Shown piece after piece: positions 1 through 12,672 of a stretch of DNA of 64,000 nt (positions are counted from its first letter, which is position 1; each line of letters opens with the position of its first letter). Both the position numbers and the translations under genes were made by a program. The notes under the pieces were generated by a model that was not told where the DNA came from, ran no database searches, and saw nothing but the letters and a program-made list of their open reading frames with translations. The stretch lies in assembly GCA_963966185.1 (NCBI GenBank), contig CAWZYM010000188.1:322001-386000 (forward strand), read 5' to 3'. The DNA is from Rhabditoides inermis (taxonomy: Eukaryota; Nematoda; Chromadorea; Rhabditida; Rhabditidae).

Positions 1-692
1 CTCGTAGATGGTGGATGAGTGGGTACTGCAGGCAGAGTGTTGTCATCGGCTGTGAAGACAGAGAAGAACGCACTGGAGAGTAGTGCGGCCTTGGCCGAAT
101 CCTTCACGACAGAGCGACCGTCGCTGTCTCGAAGTATGAACGAAGTCGGACGAGAAGAGAGTCGCCTGTTGCAGTACTTATAGAAGCGGTTCTTGTCATT
201 GCTGCGGGCGATGGCACGCTCGACAGAACGCGTGTACTTGGCGGTCAAACGTTTACACCTTGCGTCGCACTCATTGAACTTGTCCTTCCGAGTGGAGGTT
301 GGAAAGGCCAGCCACTCTTGGAATAGCTGCTCGCGGTAGGAGGTGATGTTGGCGAGATAAGCGGGCACTCGAACGCCATTCGGAGAGGCTCTCTTCATGG
401 GGACGAAGCGATCGATCGCTTGGTGGATGACGTCGACAAAGGTGGAGTACATCTCGTCAGCTGACGGCGCGGTGCGGAAGAGATCCGCCCATGGGACGGC
501 GACTAGACAACGAGAGATGCGGTCGTAGTCGGCAGACTCGTAGTCTCTTCTCCATGTGGTCGGGAGAGTGATGCGCGGAATAGATGTGGTGAGAGTGATT
601 CCAAAGTGGTCGGAAGTGGCGAGCGGAGCAGTCATAGACCACGCGGTGACGCAATCATTGGAGTAGACCAGATCGAGAATGTTGCCGTGGCG
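1..692 (-). mobile_element. LINE (non-LTR retrotransposon) ORF2 fragment, end of endonuclease to start of reverse transcriptase
   Basis: The minus strand reads as one uninterrupted frame of about 230 codons that runs off the window edge. Near its beginning (about 690-600) it shows NILDLVYSND followed by a SDHFGI motif, the usual end of an APE-type endonuclease domain. The rest matches the linker between endonuclease and reverse transcriptase in LINE polyproteins, with a basic Arg/Lys-rich stretch and the segment KNRFYKYCNRR. The reverse transcriptase itself would lie before base 1. The 5' side is cut abruptly at about 692, where it joins a tandem repeat. The open frame suggests a young insertion or a copy under constraint. 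The clade cannot be fixed from this fragment. Confidence 0.8.
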
Positions 693-695
693 ACA

Positions 696-1440
696 TTCTT
701 TTATATTCGGATTTTGCACCTTTGAATTAGTCTGTGTAGTTGTTTTCAGGCAAATATGATGTTGCCTTTGTGTTCATCCGTGATGTTGAAAATGGCCTAA
801 CTATCAATCGCGAAATTTCATGATAACGCCAGAAGGCAACACTAAATTTGTATGAAAACAATTACGTAGACTAATTAAAAGGTGCGAAATCCGAATATGT
901 AAGTGGTTTTTGTTGTTTCAGAAGGATAGAATTTAAAAGTGACAGGAAAATGCGAATTTTCACATTTGAGCCATTTCCATCGCCTTAAATGAGCAAAAAG
1001 GCAACACCGGATTTGGCAATAAACCAACACATATACTAATCAAAAGGTGTAGAATCCGAATATAGTAGTGATTTATGTTGTATCGGAACAAAAGACTTGG
1101 AAAATGGCGGGAAAACGCGAAGTTTTGATTTCGGGCCATTTTCATCGCTCTGGATGGAAGAAAAGGCAACATCGGATTTGGATATAAACCAAAACTAATA
1201 CTAACTTAAAAATGTAGAATCCGAATAAAGTAGTGGTTCCTGTTGTTTCGAAACGAAAGACTTGGAAAATGGCGGTAAAACGCAAAATTTTTATTTCGGG
1301 CCATTTTCATCGCTCTGGATGGAAGAAAAGGCAACACCAGATTTTCACGAAAAAAAATCATAGTAATTTGATTAAACGCGTAGAATCGAATGGTGTTGGT
1401 CTTTTTTGTTGTATCGAGGCGAAAAGATCTCAAAAAAAAT
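696..1440. repeat. Tandem repeat, about 165 bp period, with an inverted unit at its left end
   Basis: The phrase AATCCGAATA recurs near 889, 1051 and 1219, with a degraded copy near 1383, a spacing of 162-167 bases. Each unit also carries AAAAGGCAACA and a GGGCCATTTTCATCGC or similar phrase. The first unit (about 698-790) is in the opposite orientation to the next one, so the left end is palindromic. Short open frames here lie inside the repeat and are not genes. Confidence 0.8.
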
Positions 1441-2217
1441 AAAATATGATTTTTTTTCAATTTTTCAATCATAACTTTTTTTCTTTTTTGTTTTATGAAA
1501 AAAATGTGTATGTACAAAAGTCTTATAATATCAAGACAAATCGAACAAGCCATTCAAAAATAGTTTTGGACAAAAACTGACTGATTTGAGGTCATGGTCC
1601 CTTAACTGACCAAATTTGCATATTAGGACAAAATCACCTATACTACCTTGCAGAGCACCCTTGAAAACCCTTATAACCGCGCACTAAGTTCCTAGGTCCC
1701 ACCTCGTCCGATTCTTACGCGGATCGTGTGATACCATAGTTTATAGGGCTCCGATGAAATTCACTATTTGAATAGAGCCTCATAGTCAGGGTGGTAACAG
1801 TTCTGGTCCCAGTCTGCCAAGACTGACAAGTCTGACAAGCGATCACAACTCTTCCATGTTCGAGAAACCAGCTACAATTTCGTTTGCAAAGTTTCCGTCT
1901 TCTCGATATGAGCAAAATGATGTCTTACTTTTGTGATTTCGACCAATTTGAACAATCCAGGTAGTGCCAACCGTGCTAATTTCCAGTTGAACTTGACTGG
2001 ATTGTGCAAATCCACTCACGACTCACTCATTTATGACCCTTCCCCACCGGCAAACGGTCGGGTCTTGGCAGACTGCCAAGACCCGAAAGATTCACAAGCA
2101 ATACTTGTTGTTTATCATCACTGTACCCAAGCGTGAGATCAATGAGATATCGGCTGATATCGGCAGTTAATGAATTGATCTAAAGCACGGTATGAGGAGA
2201 TGCCCTCACGCATTTCA
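1441..2217. other. Intergenic, no gene recognised
   Basis: No exon with convincing coding composition was found. At 1743-1765 there is a phrase, AGGGCTCCGATGAAATTCAC, resembling one repeated in the arms of the Tc1 element at 12546 and 13080, so part of this stretch may be an old relative of that element. Confidence 0.5.
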
Positions 2218-2395
2218 CGCGGGGCGGACACTTACCCCCCAGCCCCGATCTCTACCGTTTTGGTACCGAAGGTGGGCATCGGAATTCCAAACAGAACTGC
2301 GTCGGCCAAAATTGCCTACGGGCATTCTCCGGCCGGAAATCCGGCTTTGAAATTTCGCGTTTCGCGTAACCTCTTCTTACGACCAATTCACCACA

Positions 2396-2462
2396 GCCAG
2401 CGTGGCCGAATGGCTAGCGAGCTTGTCTAGTAAACTGGTGGCGCGGGTTCGATTCCCGCTGC
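2396..2462 (+). pseudogene. tRNA-like sequence (possible SINE head, Thr-AGT-like), left copy
   Basis: The sequence has an A-box-like TGGCCGAATGG, a possible anticodon loop CTAGTAA that would give anticodon AGT, and a perfect T arm, GCGGG-TTCGATT-CCCGC, which includes a B box. The 3' acceptor strand does not pair with the 5' GCCAGCG, so a functional tRNA is unlikely. A tRNA-derived SINE or a decayed tRNA gene fits better. Confidence 0.55.
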
Positions 2463-2726
2463 ATTTTTTGGCCTTTATTTGATGATTCTCGAAGGTGAGA
2501 ATGTTTCACAGAAATGTGCCAGCTATCGCGATAATAGATTGATTTTTGTGATTAGTATTGATATCGATAGATATCAATTTCAAAAATCGACATAAGTCAA
2601 TTCGATAATGTTCATGTCTCTTCACTCTTCATGTTCCAGACCACAGAAATCAAAAAAAAAAAGTTGTTGTTCAACAGTGATTTTATCATACCCACTTGTA
2701 AAAAAACATGTGCGGCGATTAAAAAA

Positions 2727-2792
2727 CAGCGGGAATCGAACGCGCGCCACCAGTTTACTAGACAAGCTCGCTAGCCATTCGGCCACGCTGGC
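2727..2792 (-). pseudogene. tRNA-like sequence, right copy of the inverted pair
   Basis: This is the reverse-complement copy of the tRNA-like sequence at 2396-2462, with one change in the T stem (CGCGTTCGATTCCCGC). A and B boxes are retained and acceptor pairing is again missing. Confidence 0.55.
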
Positions 2793-2970
2793 TGTGGTGA
2801 ATTGGTCGTAAGAAGAGGTTACGCGAAACGCGAAATTTCAAAGCCGGATTTCCGGCCGGAGAATGCCCGTAGGCAATTTTGGCCGACGCAGTTCTGTTTG
2901 GAATTCCGATGCCCACCTTCGGTACCAAAACGGTAGAGATCGGGGCTGGGGGGTAAGTGTCCGCCCCGCG

Positions 2971-3357
2971 TCAGTCAAAAAACAATAGAATACGGACTCG
3001 AGTAAACTATATTCATCAACAAGTAACAACGATTCACACAACACCATTCACAACAACTCACAATTGAAACGAAAAACTTAACATTAATACTTACAATAAT
3101 ATATCTGCTACATCTACTCAACAGCCGCAAGCGAACAATAATCTCGAACAAATTTACACTCGACTTGAATCCCCCTTTCTCCTGCTCCTACTCCCTTTCC
3201 ACCCTCACGCCTCACATACCACATTCCTCCTACTCCATCCCTCCTTGAACCGCCACCCTCTCTCTCTCTCTCCTGCTCACCCTCCATCACCCCCTCACTC
3301 TCTCCTCTTCCCTCTCTCTCCCCTCCTCACCTAATCCCCCACTCTCTCATCCCTCCC
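2971..3357. other. 3' flank of the kelch gene, CT-rich
   Basis: This stretch follows the stop codon of the minus-strand kelch gene. It is rich in CTC and CCT runs (about 3170-3355) and probably holds its 3' UTR. No separate gene is visible. Confidence 0.5.
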
Positions 3358-6300
3358 TCAGTCGAACCGCCACGCGACCACTGTGTCCGTCTCCGATATG
3401 CGCCCGTCGAAGCCCACGAACCCGCCCAGCGCGAACACCACCTGTGCAACAAAGAAATGTCAATCTTGAATGCCTCAGTTTCATAATCATTGCCATGACC
3501 CGGATAGTTGGCTTGCCCCACAGAAAGAACGGCGCGCGCGCAGGGAGCGTAGCGATTTTAATCGAGATTTCAATATCGCGCTCTAGCGCTTGCTGGTAAT
3601 TCGCAAAGGGGGACGCGTCGCGTGTTTCGCGAGAGCGGTCTGCGCGCGCGCCGCTGTCGACAAAAAGCATTGCATTATTGCGCAATATTGCTGAATAATG
3701 CGCGACTATAAACATTCTGATTCTGATTGTCCACTCACATCATCCACCGCGGCGAGTGCGTGCTGTCCGCGGTTCGGCAGCGTCGGCGCCGCGTGCCACT
3801 CGCCGGAAGAGTACACCTGCAACGACTACAGTCAACAGTTGCGCACACTTGGCATAGAAATGCCTCCAACTCCAAACGCGAGAGAAAGAAAGCCAGCAAT
3901 CACTGTAGTCAATATTTGGTTAGAGACCGCCAGTGGGCGGGGCTTATTGTGTCGCAGAAATTTGAATATTGACAACATTATGCCGTGAGGGTTTGCACCA
4001 TTCGAAAGAGCGCGAAAAGTTGTATAGGACGTACAAATTTCAGCCGACGGGGTGATGTTGTTCCTAACCAAAATTTCCAAAATAAGTGATTGTGACGTCA
4101 CACTCCAGTGTAAAAAGGGGGCGTGGCCTATCTTCAGTGACCCTCTGAATGCGACATCGCGCCCTCGGAAGCGCGCGCTTTTGATGCGCGTACATCAAAA
4201 ACAAGACATCCAAACGCTACAAATGAATACTTGTTGGAATCTACTACAATAACTGAATATAATTAATTAACTAAAGTTTCTAATAATCTCCTTTGAAAAT
4301 ATAGGTGACGGTCTCTATACTTGGTATACAAATGTCTTCGAGCGCAACATGGAGAACATCTGCAACAACCACTCGCATCTATGAACATTTGCGTGCATTT
4401 AACCACGTGTTTCTCCGAAAGCCCGATGACAACGCCTGAGAAATAACGTTTATTCAACTACGTGGCGAGCCAAATGTGCGTGAATGCAAACGCACGCGCT
4501 CTGAATGAACTGTGGAATGACTCCGGAACAGTGCTCGTTATAATTGCTATCAATCATCATTTTCACTTTAGAATGATACACCTAGAACAACCGTAAAGAT
4601 ATCTGAACCAACGGACCCGCGCGTTGTCGGGCTGCATGAAGGCGGTGGAGAGGTCGCGGAAGCCGCCCGCCACCACCAGCCGCTCCCCGCACGCCACAGC
4701 CGCACTGCCCACAGCCGAGCAGGCGAGCGAGAGCGACGGCTCGGCGCGCCATGCTGCCGCGCGCGGGTCGTAGCTCTCCACCTGACGCGAGCATCTCTCT
4801 CCCCCCCCCCCCTCTCTCTCTCTTTCATTCACATTTCCCTCCACTGAATAATCTCATTTCGGTACGTCTACTTCTCTCTCCACCTCCCTTCATCTCTCTC
4901 TCTCCCTCTCTCTCTCCCTCCCCCTCTCTCTCTCCACTTCCCTTCATGTCTCTCTCTCCCTCCCTCCCTCTCTCTCTATCTCTCTCTCTCTCTCTCATTC
5001 ACATTTCCGTCCAACGATCAATCTCATTTCACTACGTTCCTTCGTCTTCCCCCCCCTCTCTCTCCCTCTCCCCCACCCACCGTCTTGCTGCCCGTCCTCG
5101 TCACATTCGGCTCGTGTCCGATGGCGAACACGCGTCCGCCGGCCGCCACCACCTTGCATCGATAGCGCTCCTCGCGCATCGAAGCCAGCACCGTCCACTT
5201 GCCTGCGAAATGAACACTGTCCAATTAGAAATATCACTTCGAAGCCTCTTTTTATTCTTGTAATTTGTCGATACTTTGATGAACAAAGCAAAGATGCAGA
5301 CGTGGGGTGGGATCTCTACACACAACCCAGTTTGGTTTGCCGTGGAGCTTATGCCGGAACACAACCAACTCGTTGGGACCGTAATTCGCTTGCCAGCGAC
5401 TCACCCTCCCTGGGATCGAGCCTCTCGGCGGTGCGCGCCGCGTCATCGTAGCCACCGGCCGCGTACAGCACACCCTCCAGCGCCGCTGCACACAGCCTGA
5501 CAGAGATATATAAATAAGAACCTGGCAACGATGAAAAGAAAATGGTGGACGGTGGTGAACAACCCAGTTTCGGCTCATATTACCCGATATTGTATAAGAA
5601 TATATGATAGGGAGAAGGCTAGTGTGTGGCGCGGCTTCTGTGATTTGGTTGCTGGCTACTTTAAAGGGAGTGTACACTCTGAATTTCGAAGTTGAGTTAG
5701 CACCGGGATGTGAACATATGTTGAAAATGATGTACTTTTGTCAATACAACTATGTGTCGGAGATACCTATAAGTCGGTGAAAAATCCTGTTGAACATTGA
5801 AAATTGGCACCAATTGGCACCAATTTCTGCAATTTGATACATTTTGCGCTCAATTTTCATCAACTTGAAATTTTCAGCAAATAGTTGTATTGCAGAAATT
5901 TTCAGCAAATAGTTGTATTGACAAAACTGAGTCGTTTTCATAATATTTTCACATCCCGGTGCTAACTCAACTTCGGAATTCAGAGTGTACACTCCCTTTA
6001 ATTTGCCGTTAGAATAGTTTGTTCTTCCTAAGAAAAGATCGAAAATGCGGCCAGAGAGAAGATCAATTTTCTGCAGTGACCCGACAAACTATCTCCATAA
6101 ATGATATAAAAGCCTGCACCAGAGCTACAGTTTTATATTTACCCTAACTCGCATGTAGCGAAATACGATGTCGTCAACCGACTTGCGACTCTTTTGTTTT
6201 GTTCGCAACTGCCACGAGTAAAGTTATTCATTAATACGTTTTTTTGTTGAATTGAGTTAACATAAACAGTGATTACGCAAGTACTTTTAGTAGATAATAA

Positions 6301-8947
6301 CAAGTGCTATAATATAACATAGATAATAATAATAATGAAGACATCTACTCTATTTTTTGTATTTTTCATGTCGTGCATTATACGATTTTACACTATCGTG
6401 TAAAATAACACTGACACAGAAATGCTAGTAGCGCGCGCGCTAAACGCGCGTTATGCGCCGCCTATTTGGCCACCCTGCCAAATTAGTGGCAAAGAGCTCG
6501 CAAATAGCGCACGCGCTAGTAGCAGTTTTGTGATTTTCGAAACAAGTTTGTGATATACGCAATGACTATGTTTTTCGACATGCTCTTTTAACTACTGCCA
6601 ATATGGTGATGCCTTAGGGTCGATGTCTGGAAACTCAAATATGACGTTCGTTTCTCTCAGAAGTGTTGTTCAGCTCAGATTTCGATGTGCGATGGTACTG
6701 ACACGAAATGGGCGGTACTGGCAGATAGGGCGCGCGGAAGTGGCAAATCATCGAATTTCGTGCTAGTGACATTTCAGTAGCAAGTTTGTGGCAAACAGGG
6801 GTTAATGGCATGCTAGTAGCGCTTCTGTGTCAGTGAATGTGAATGTACAATTTGTCTTGTGTACTGACTACTGTTATTTTAAACAAGAACATAAACAACA
6901 ATTTCTATTTACACAAGTACATATGTTGCGACCTTGTGATAGACATTACGAACACTTTATAAACTGAAGTGAAACGTATTTCCAGCAAAATATACTTGAT
7001 TTAACATGTTGCTGTGTTACTTAGTTTGACCAAAGTTCATGATTTGGGCGTGGACTGTTTTTGTGGAAGTTTTGTTCGATTTCCGAAACGGTAAAATGGC
7101 CGATTTGAAAAAGCCCGAAAACTTTTCGGAATTTCCAAACCGAACGATTGCCGTCCCGGTCTTCGACAAAGCGACAATGACAGAAAAGATACCGAGGTTT
7201 TTAGTTTCGGAATTTCCCAAACAACGAAACATCAGGGAGCCAAAGAACAAATCAGGGAAAGCCGAAGAATAAATCGGTGAAATCTTTTGGATTTCGTTCG
7301 GTCATGGCCCAAAGGATTGGTTTTCAGGATAAGCTTTGGTTGGAATTTCCGAAAAGTATTCGATATCATTTGCATTTCTGTGCGAACATAGTAATCAAGA
7401 TTTGTTTACATCTTTTAATGGTTTCAATATTGATTTCGTGTGTTAATTTGGGAACTCATCGAAGTTTTCACTTCAAATTTCACTTCAAATTTTCTAGATA
7501 CTTACTCGTTTCAAAACAATTGTTCTCCCAGATTATAGTATTATAGATATAAACGATATAAGCTAAAGGGGAAACTACATCTATTAGCACGTATGTCAGT
7601 GTGTACTGGTACTCTGAGTGACATTCGATGCCTGGAATAATAATATCATTTTATAACTCGGTCGCACTATTTTTCACGTGACGTAGGTAGTGTTCTGGCT
7701 TTTCATCTACACAGCTTTTTCATAACGAAATGCGTTTGTGAATACGTTTTGTAACTACGATTCTTATAGTCGATTGTTATGATTTTTTCTGAACAAACTT
7801 CCAAAATCACTAAGCATTCAACCACGCTGTTTGACCGTTTTCAAAGGTAGTCAATTCGAAGCTAAGTGCTATTTTGAAATTATGATCATTTTCGATTAAA
7901 GTAAGCGCAAAATGTGGTTTATAGGTGCATAATTGCATACATAAGAATCGGTCACCACGAGTACAAAGGCTGCCAGTATCAGTATTGAGAACTGTATTAT
8001 AGAATGTTTTATCTTATTCATGTTTAATTTTCATTCATGTTTTCATTAATGCAAACAAAAGGTGGAATTAGGGGCGGCGCGCCAGCGCCGCCCGTTTGTT
8101 ATGATCTGTGGCGCGCGCAGCGCGCCACTCCCAATCCACACGCTATTTGGCTATCATAATACAATATACTTCATTAGAGTGTGTTATGTGTTAGGGTATC
8201 ATTTTGTAAGACCTATGAGTATGATTTGTTGAATAAATATCGGTTGCGGCGCCCAGAACAGCCTCTCTCTCGCTCTCTCCCGCTTTGCCACTAAACGTGT
8301 TTACGACGGCGGCGGCGGCGGCGGCGACGACGGTGTGCATCACGTAAGCTCCGCCCACTGCACTCTGCGCTTATTGGTCTCTCGGCCTCTTGCCGGTGAA
8401 AACTGATTGGCCGAGCGCATGCCCCGCCCTTCGCTCACCCACTCTCGTGTCGGATCGATCGCGCGCCGTCTCTGGCGTCTCTTGCGAGCGCACACTCTCT
8501 GCGCACTCTATCATGTCCACTGGCGAGTGACTGGGCAGCCGGCCTGTTATCTGATCGAACGATCTCGGCGAGAGAGAGTGTGAGAGTGAGAGAGCGCACG
8601 TGCGAATTGCAGAAAGCAGGCCGGATGACGCTGTTTTGTTCTCTGTGCAACTCCTCAGTTCGAACAGTAATACCAGAAACACAGGAAAATAACCGTATAA
8701 GAAAGCTAGCTGAGTTCAGTTCAACGCACCCAGTCCGGCTATTCATGACCGAAGGTTCATTAGCTCAAAATCTGAAGATTGTCTTTCTGTGTCTAGAGAG
8801 AACAGTGAGGGTAGAAAAAAAGAGTGTTCAAGCGGAGAATAAAACACAATATGCTCTGAGAGAGAGAACGAGAGAGAGAAAGAAAAAGTGATAGAGAGGG
8901 GAGATAAAGAGGAGAGAGAAAGAGATTGAGAAAGAGAGAGATAGAAA

Positions 8948-8985
<38 letters not shown>

Positions 8986-11900
8986 AGAAGGAGAGATAAT
9001 GAGAGTTAGGGAGTGATAGAGAGAGGAAAGAAAAAGAGAAGGGCGAGTGATCGCCCTGGCAGGGCTATATAAAATTTGCTATGGTGCTTGTTTGTTTGTC
9101 GGTCACAACATGTAGCTCAATGACTATCACACCTACACAGCTCATACTTCAAACTTAACACTCTTATGGTGACCGCATGCAATCGTTTCATTTTCACACT
9201 CACACCTCTACTTACCGTATGACTTTACTAACAACTTGACATAGCCTGAAAAACTTTTAACCCATATGCTCAGTCCATGTTTCAAGATCTGGTTCTCATA
9301 CTGTAAACTTAGACTTAGCACACTATATTGACTTGACACACGTCACTAGGACTCATTCCGATAACTCCTTATATGGGTTTATATAGAATATCCAAAATTT
9401 CAGAAGGACATAACTCAATACTGAAGAAACATTTCACACTCAAACTACAAACTTATTATCAACTAATCACTCCTAACAGACACACATTAGCGAAGGTTCC
9501 TAAATCATTTCCTTAAAAGGGTTCACTAACAACTCGGTCCACTTCTATGTAAACCTACCTTCAAACTTCATATTTTGTCATGAAACTTGCACAGTAACAA
9601 GAAACATGCAAGTTATTCACAGTTTCACAGTTTCATTTTCAAATACCAGTTCAAAAAAGTTTTACACTATTTTTCATTTTCTGACAGGATCAATCACGTA
9701 AGATGCAAAACGCAAAAACCTTGAATATCTTTGTTAGTTTTGAAGACTAAAATTTCAAACTTTAGCTGATGATAGAAGACACTTGGCCGTTCACACCATT
9801 TCAGTTTCAAATAAAAAACTTATTCCGTTTTCAAAATATAAATATTCAAATTTTCGTGAAAATTTTACATTTTTGATCATAACTTCTTTCGTTTTCAATA
9901 TTAATTTTTCAAATTTATACGGTAAATTACTTTCTATGACACAATCAACACAAACACGTATGCTCAACCTTAATACTGAAAATAAAAATCATATTTCATG
10001 ATTCACTAGATCAACTACAATCCCTTACTATATAAAAGTTGAGACCTGGATTTTGCACAGTAATTCATAACTCAAAAACTAATATTTACTGACAAAATTT
10101 CAGATTTTTCGCTTCACTGTAGAAGGATTTCACTTTTTCAAAAAACCTTGATTTTCAACTAAATGTGGCTCATTTTTGAAGTTGAGCATATTGACCGCTG
10201 ACAGGATCAATCAGGCAAGATGCAAAACGTAAAATACAGTAGATCCAAGTTTCAACTTCTTAGAAAAACTATTTTTAATTCTCTCATTCCTTTCACCAAT
10301 GACACCTTAGGTCCTGAGTACCTGCCAGGTACCGTCTCACCTGTCGCCTCTCACCTGAGATACTTAAATTAGCATAAACTTCGAATTTCACATCACGACT
10401 CCGTAACTTTCGTCTAGATGAGAGTTGACACCTGCATTTTCTAATTTAATTATCACTACCGTGATACCTATATTCATGAATTATTTCAGATTTTTATTAA
10501 GTGTTTGAATTTTAATTTATTTTTCAATTTCGACTTTTTTAATACTCAGAAATGGTATAAAATTTATAACTTTGTTACTTTTTGAGGTAGAAGGTTCATA
10601 CTTGGTACAGGTAACAAGTAAACAATTACAATTTTTTTTATGTATACAACTTAGGAAAACAAGTAAACAAAAAAGTAAACAACTCAAAATCTCCTGATTT
10701 CGATATCTAATCGATAATAAACCTTCAGGAGAGTTAAGGTATAGTGTTTACAAGTCAGGTAAACAAGTAAACAGAATTGTAAACAACTCCAAAAGTGGAG
10801 ATTCTGATGTCTGATGTGTACTAGACCCATAGGAGAATTCAGATTTGAAGTTTTGATGAGTTGACGCGGAGAGGCGAGCGCGCCGAAGGCGCGCGAGCCT
10901 CGGAGCGCAGTGTGGCGGCGAAGCCGCCGCCACTAGCGGGCCGGAGGCGAGCGAAGCGAGCCTCCGGCCCGCTAGTCGCCTTTTCTACTAAAATGTCCTA
11001 TTGTCTCTGTCCGTCATTCCAGAGTCATAACTAGCTTCAAACTCAACCGATTCGCATAAAACTTGGTAGAAAGTTGTGTTCTCTTGCAAGGACGACGACA
11101 AAATTCAGGCACCTCTCAACTCCTCCTCTACGTCCATATTTGGTCAAAAAACCACCAAAAATGGCCATTTTTGCACTTTTTCGTGTCGTTCCGCGGTCAT
11201 AACTCCGTTTCTACCTAACCGATTTGCGTCAAACTTTGCAGAAAGTTTACATGTTACTTCAGGATGCAGTCCACTTCGTGACTTCTTTCCAAATACACTT
11301 ATTGTCTCTATTGGGAAGAAAAACCATACAAATCATTGATTTTGATGCTGTCCGCTGCAAAAGCTTCTCACCTAAGAAACAGTTTCGCTTCTTGTTCTGT
11401 AAGTACTTTCAACAAATAGTTCTGTCACTAACCTGCAAGTTTCATCATCATTGGTTACGGTGTAAGGAAAATATAGCCAAATTAGCAAGAGCCGCGCGCG
11501 CGCTCTCGCCTCACTTTTGCGATTTTTAATATTTCCGCGGTCATAACTCGATTCATACAGAACCAGTTTGCATGAAACTCATAAGATAGTTGAGTTCACG
11601 TCTTCTGGTGCAGTCCATTCTGTGACAGTTCTCAATTTTGCTTTCATTACCTTTTTTATGGTCGAAAACCACCAAAAATAGACACTTTTGCACCTTTTCT
11701 TGTGTGTCCGCGGGCATATCTCCGTTTCTACTGAACCGATTTGCGTGAAACTTCTCAGAAAGATTACACTACTCGCCACATGGAATAGCAAAAGTGTGGG
11801 CCCGGGTGCCCCCGGTGTGGGCCCGAGTGGGCCCGCGCCCCGTATTCGATCATATCAAAATATTTTCTTATGAAATTTTGTATACATGATGAGAAAAGCA

Positions 11901-12627
11901 TTCCGCATCGATCTGCGTTTACAGAATTTTAAAATTTTGATTTTGATTTTTTTCGGGCTCACACCCTGTGGGACCGGCGGTCCCACTGAGTGTCCCCGGT
12001 GTGGGACCGTGTGGGCCCGACGGGCTCACTCTGTGCCCCCGGTGTGGAACCGTGTGGGCCCAAACACGATATTTTCTTATTTTACTATTTTCATCAAAAA
12101 CAAACATTACTAACGGAATCCCCATAGTGTTTTTAGGCTGGAAACATGTTTCGAGCAAAAATGAAACCTGTTTTAGTCATCATTACATCATGAGTTGTCA
12201 CTTGTCACTTTGCCGTTTTGACAGGTCACACTTTTCCGTTTTTGATAAGAATAACTGCTCTGGAAGCTTATTGTTTTGCTTGTGAAGACATATTTTATTA
12301 TTTTAATTGAATATATGATTGGTCCCCGATAAAACGAAGCCCGTTTGGTGCATCCAGTCTCTCCCATTGCCATCCAATCGCACATGGCTACTCTGCCTTG
12401 AGCGGTTACAGTCTGCTGCGCGACTGCTGGTGTCATTAGGTCAACTTCTAAAAAGACACTCGCAATTTCAGAATGTATTTTTGATGAAACAACGATATTA
12501 TAATCGATTGTGTCTCGTTTTCCGAATCAGGAATATACCATGTTTCATAGGGTTCCGATGAAGTTCACAATATGATTCCGTTGTCTCCCCACGCCATCAA
12601 CCAGTGAGTGTTGTGAGTGAGCGTGGG

Positions 12628-12672
<45 letters not shown>

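Larger units (their letters stand above)
2218..2970. repeat. Inverted repeat pair, two 244 bp arms carrying tRNA-like sequences
   Basis: Bases 2218-2461 and 2727-2970 are nearly identical reverse complements separated by about 265 bases of AT-rich DNA. The arms begin and end with CGCGGGGCGG and carry a phrase with GGTACCGAAGG and ACCAATTCACCACAG before the tRNA-like part. The tRNA-like parts lie at the inner ends and point towards each other. Confidence 0.85.

Noticed and set aside
2396..2462. A functional tRNA-Thr gene
   Set aside because: T arm and anticodon loop look right but the acceptor strands do not pair, and both copies share long flanks, so a tRNA-derived repeat is more likely.
4563..4844. 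Several overlapping frames at a kelch exon
   Set aside because: Only one frame joins neighbouring exons in phase and gives kelch motifs; the others are shadows of it.
7017..7546. 77- and 89-codon frames in the kelch intron
   Set aside because: They overlap on opposite strands in a region with internal near-palindromes; no motif or splice evidence.
8371..8891. Overlapping 103-codon frames on both strands
   Set aside because: No domain, no splice context, and composition follows a GA/GC-rich stretch; judged random.
12319..12561. Mirror-image frames in the two transposon arms
   Set aside because: The same translation appears in both arms because they are inverted copies; there is no domain and the composition is repeat-like.
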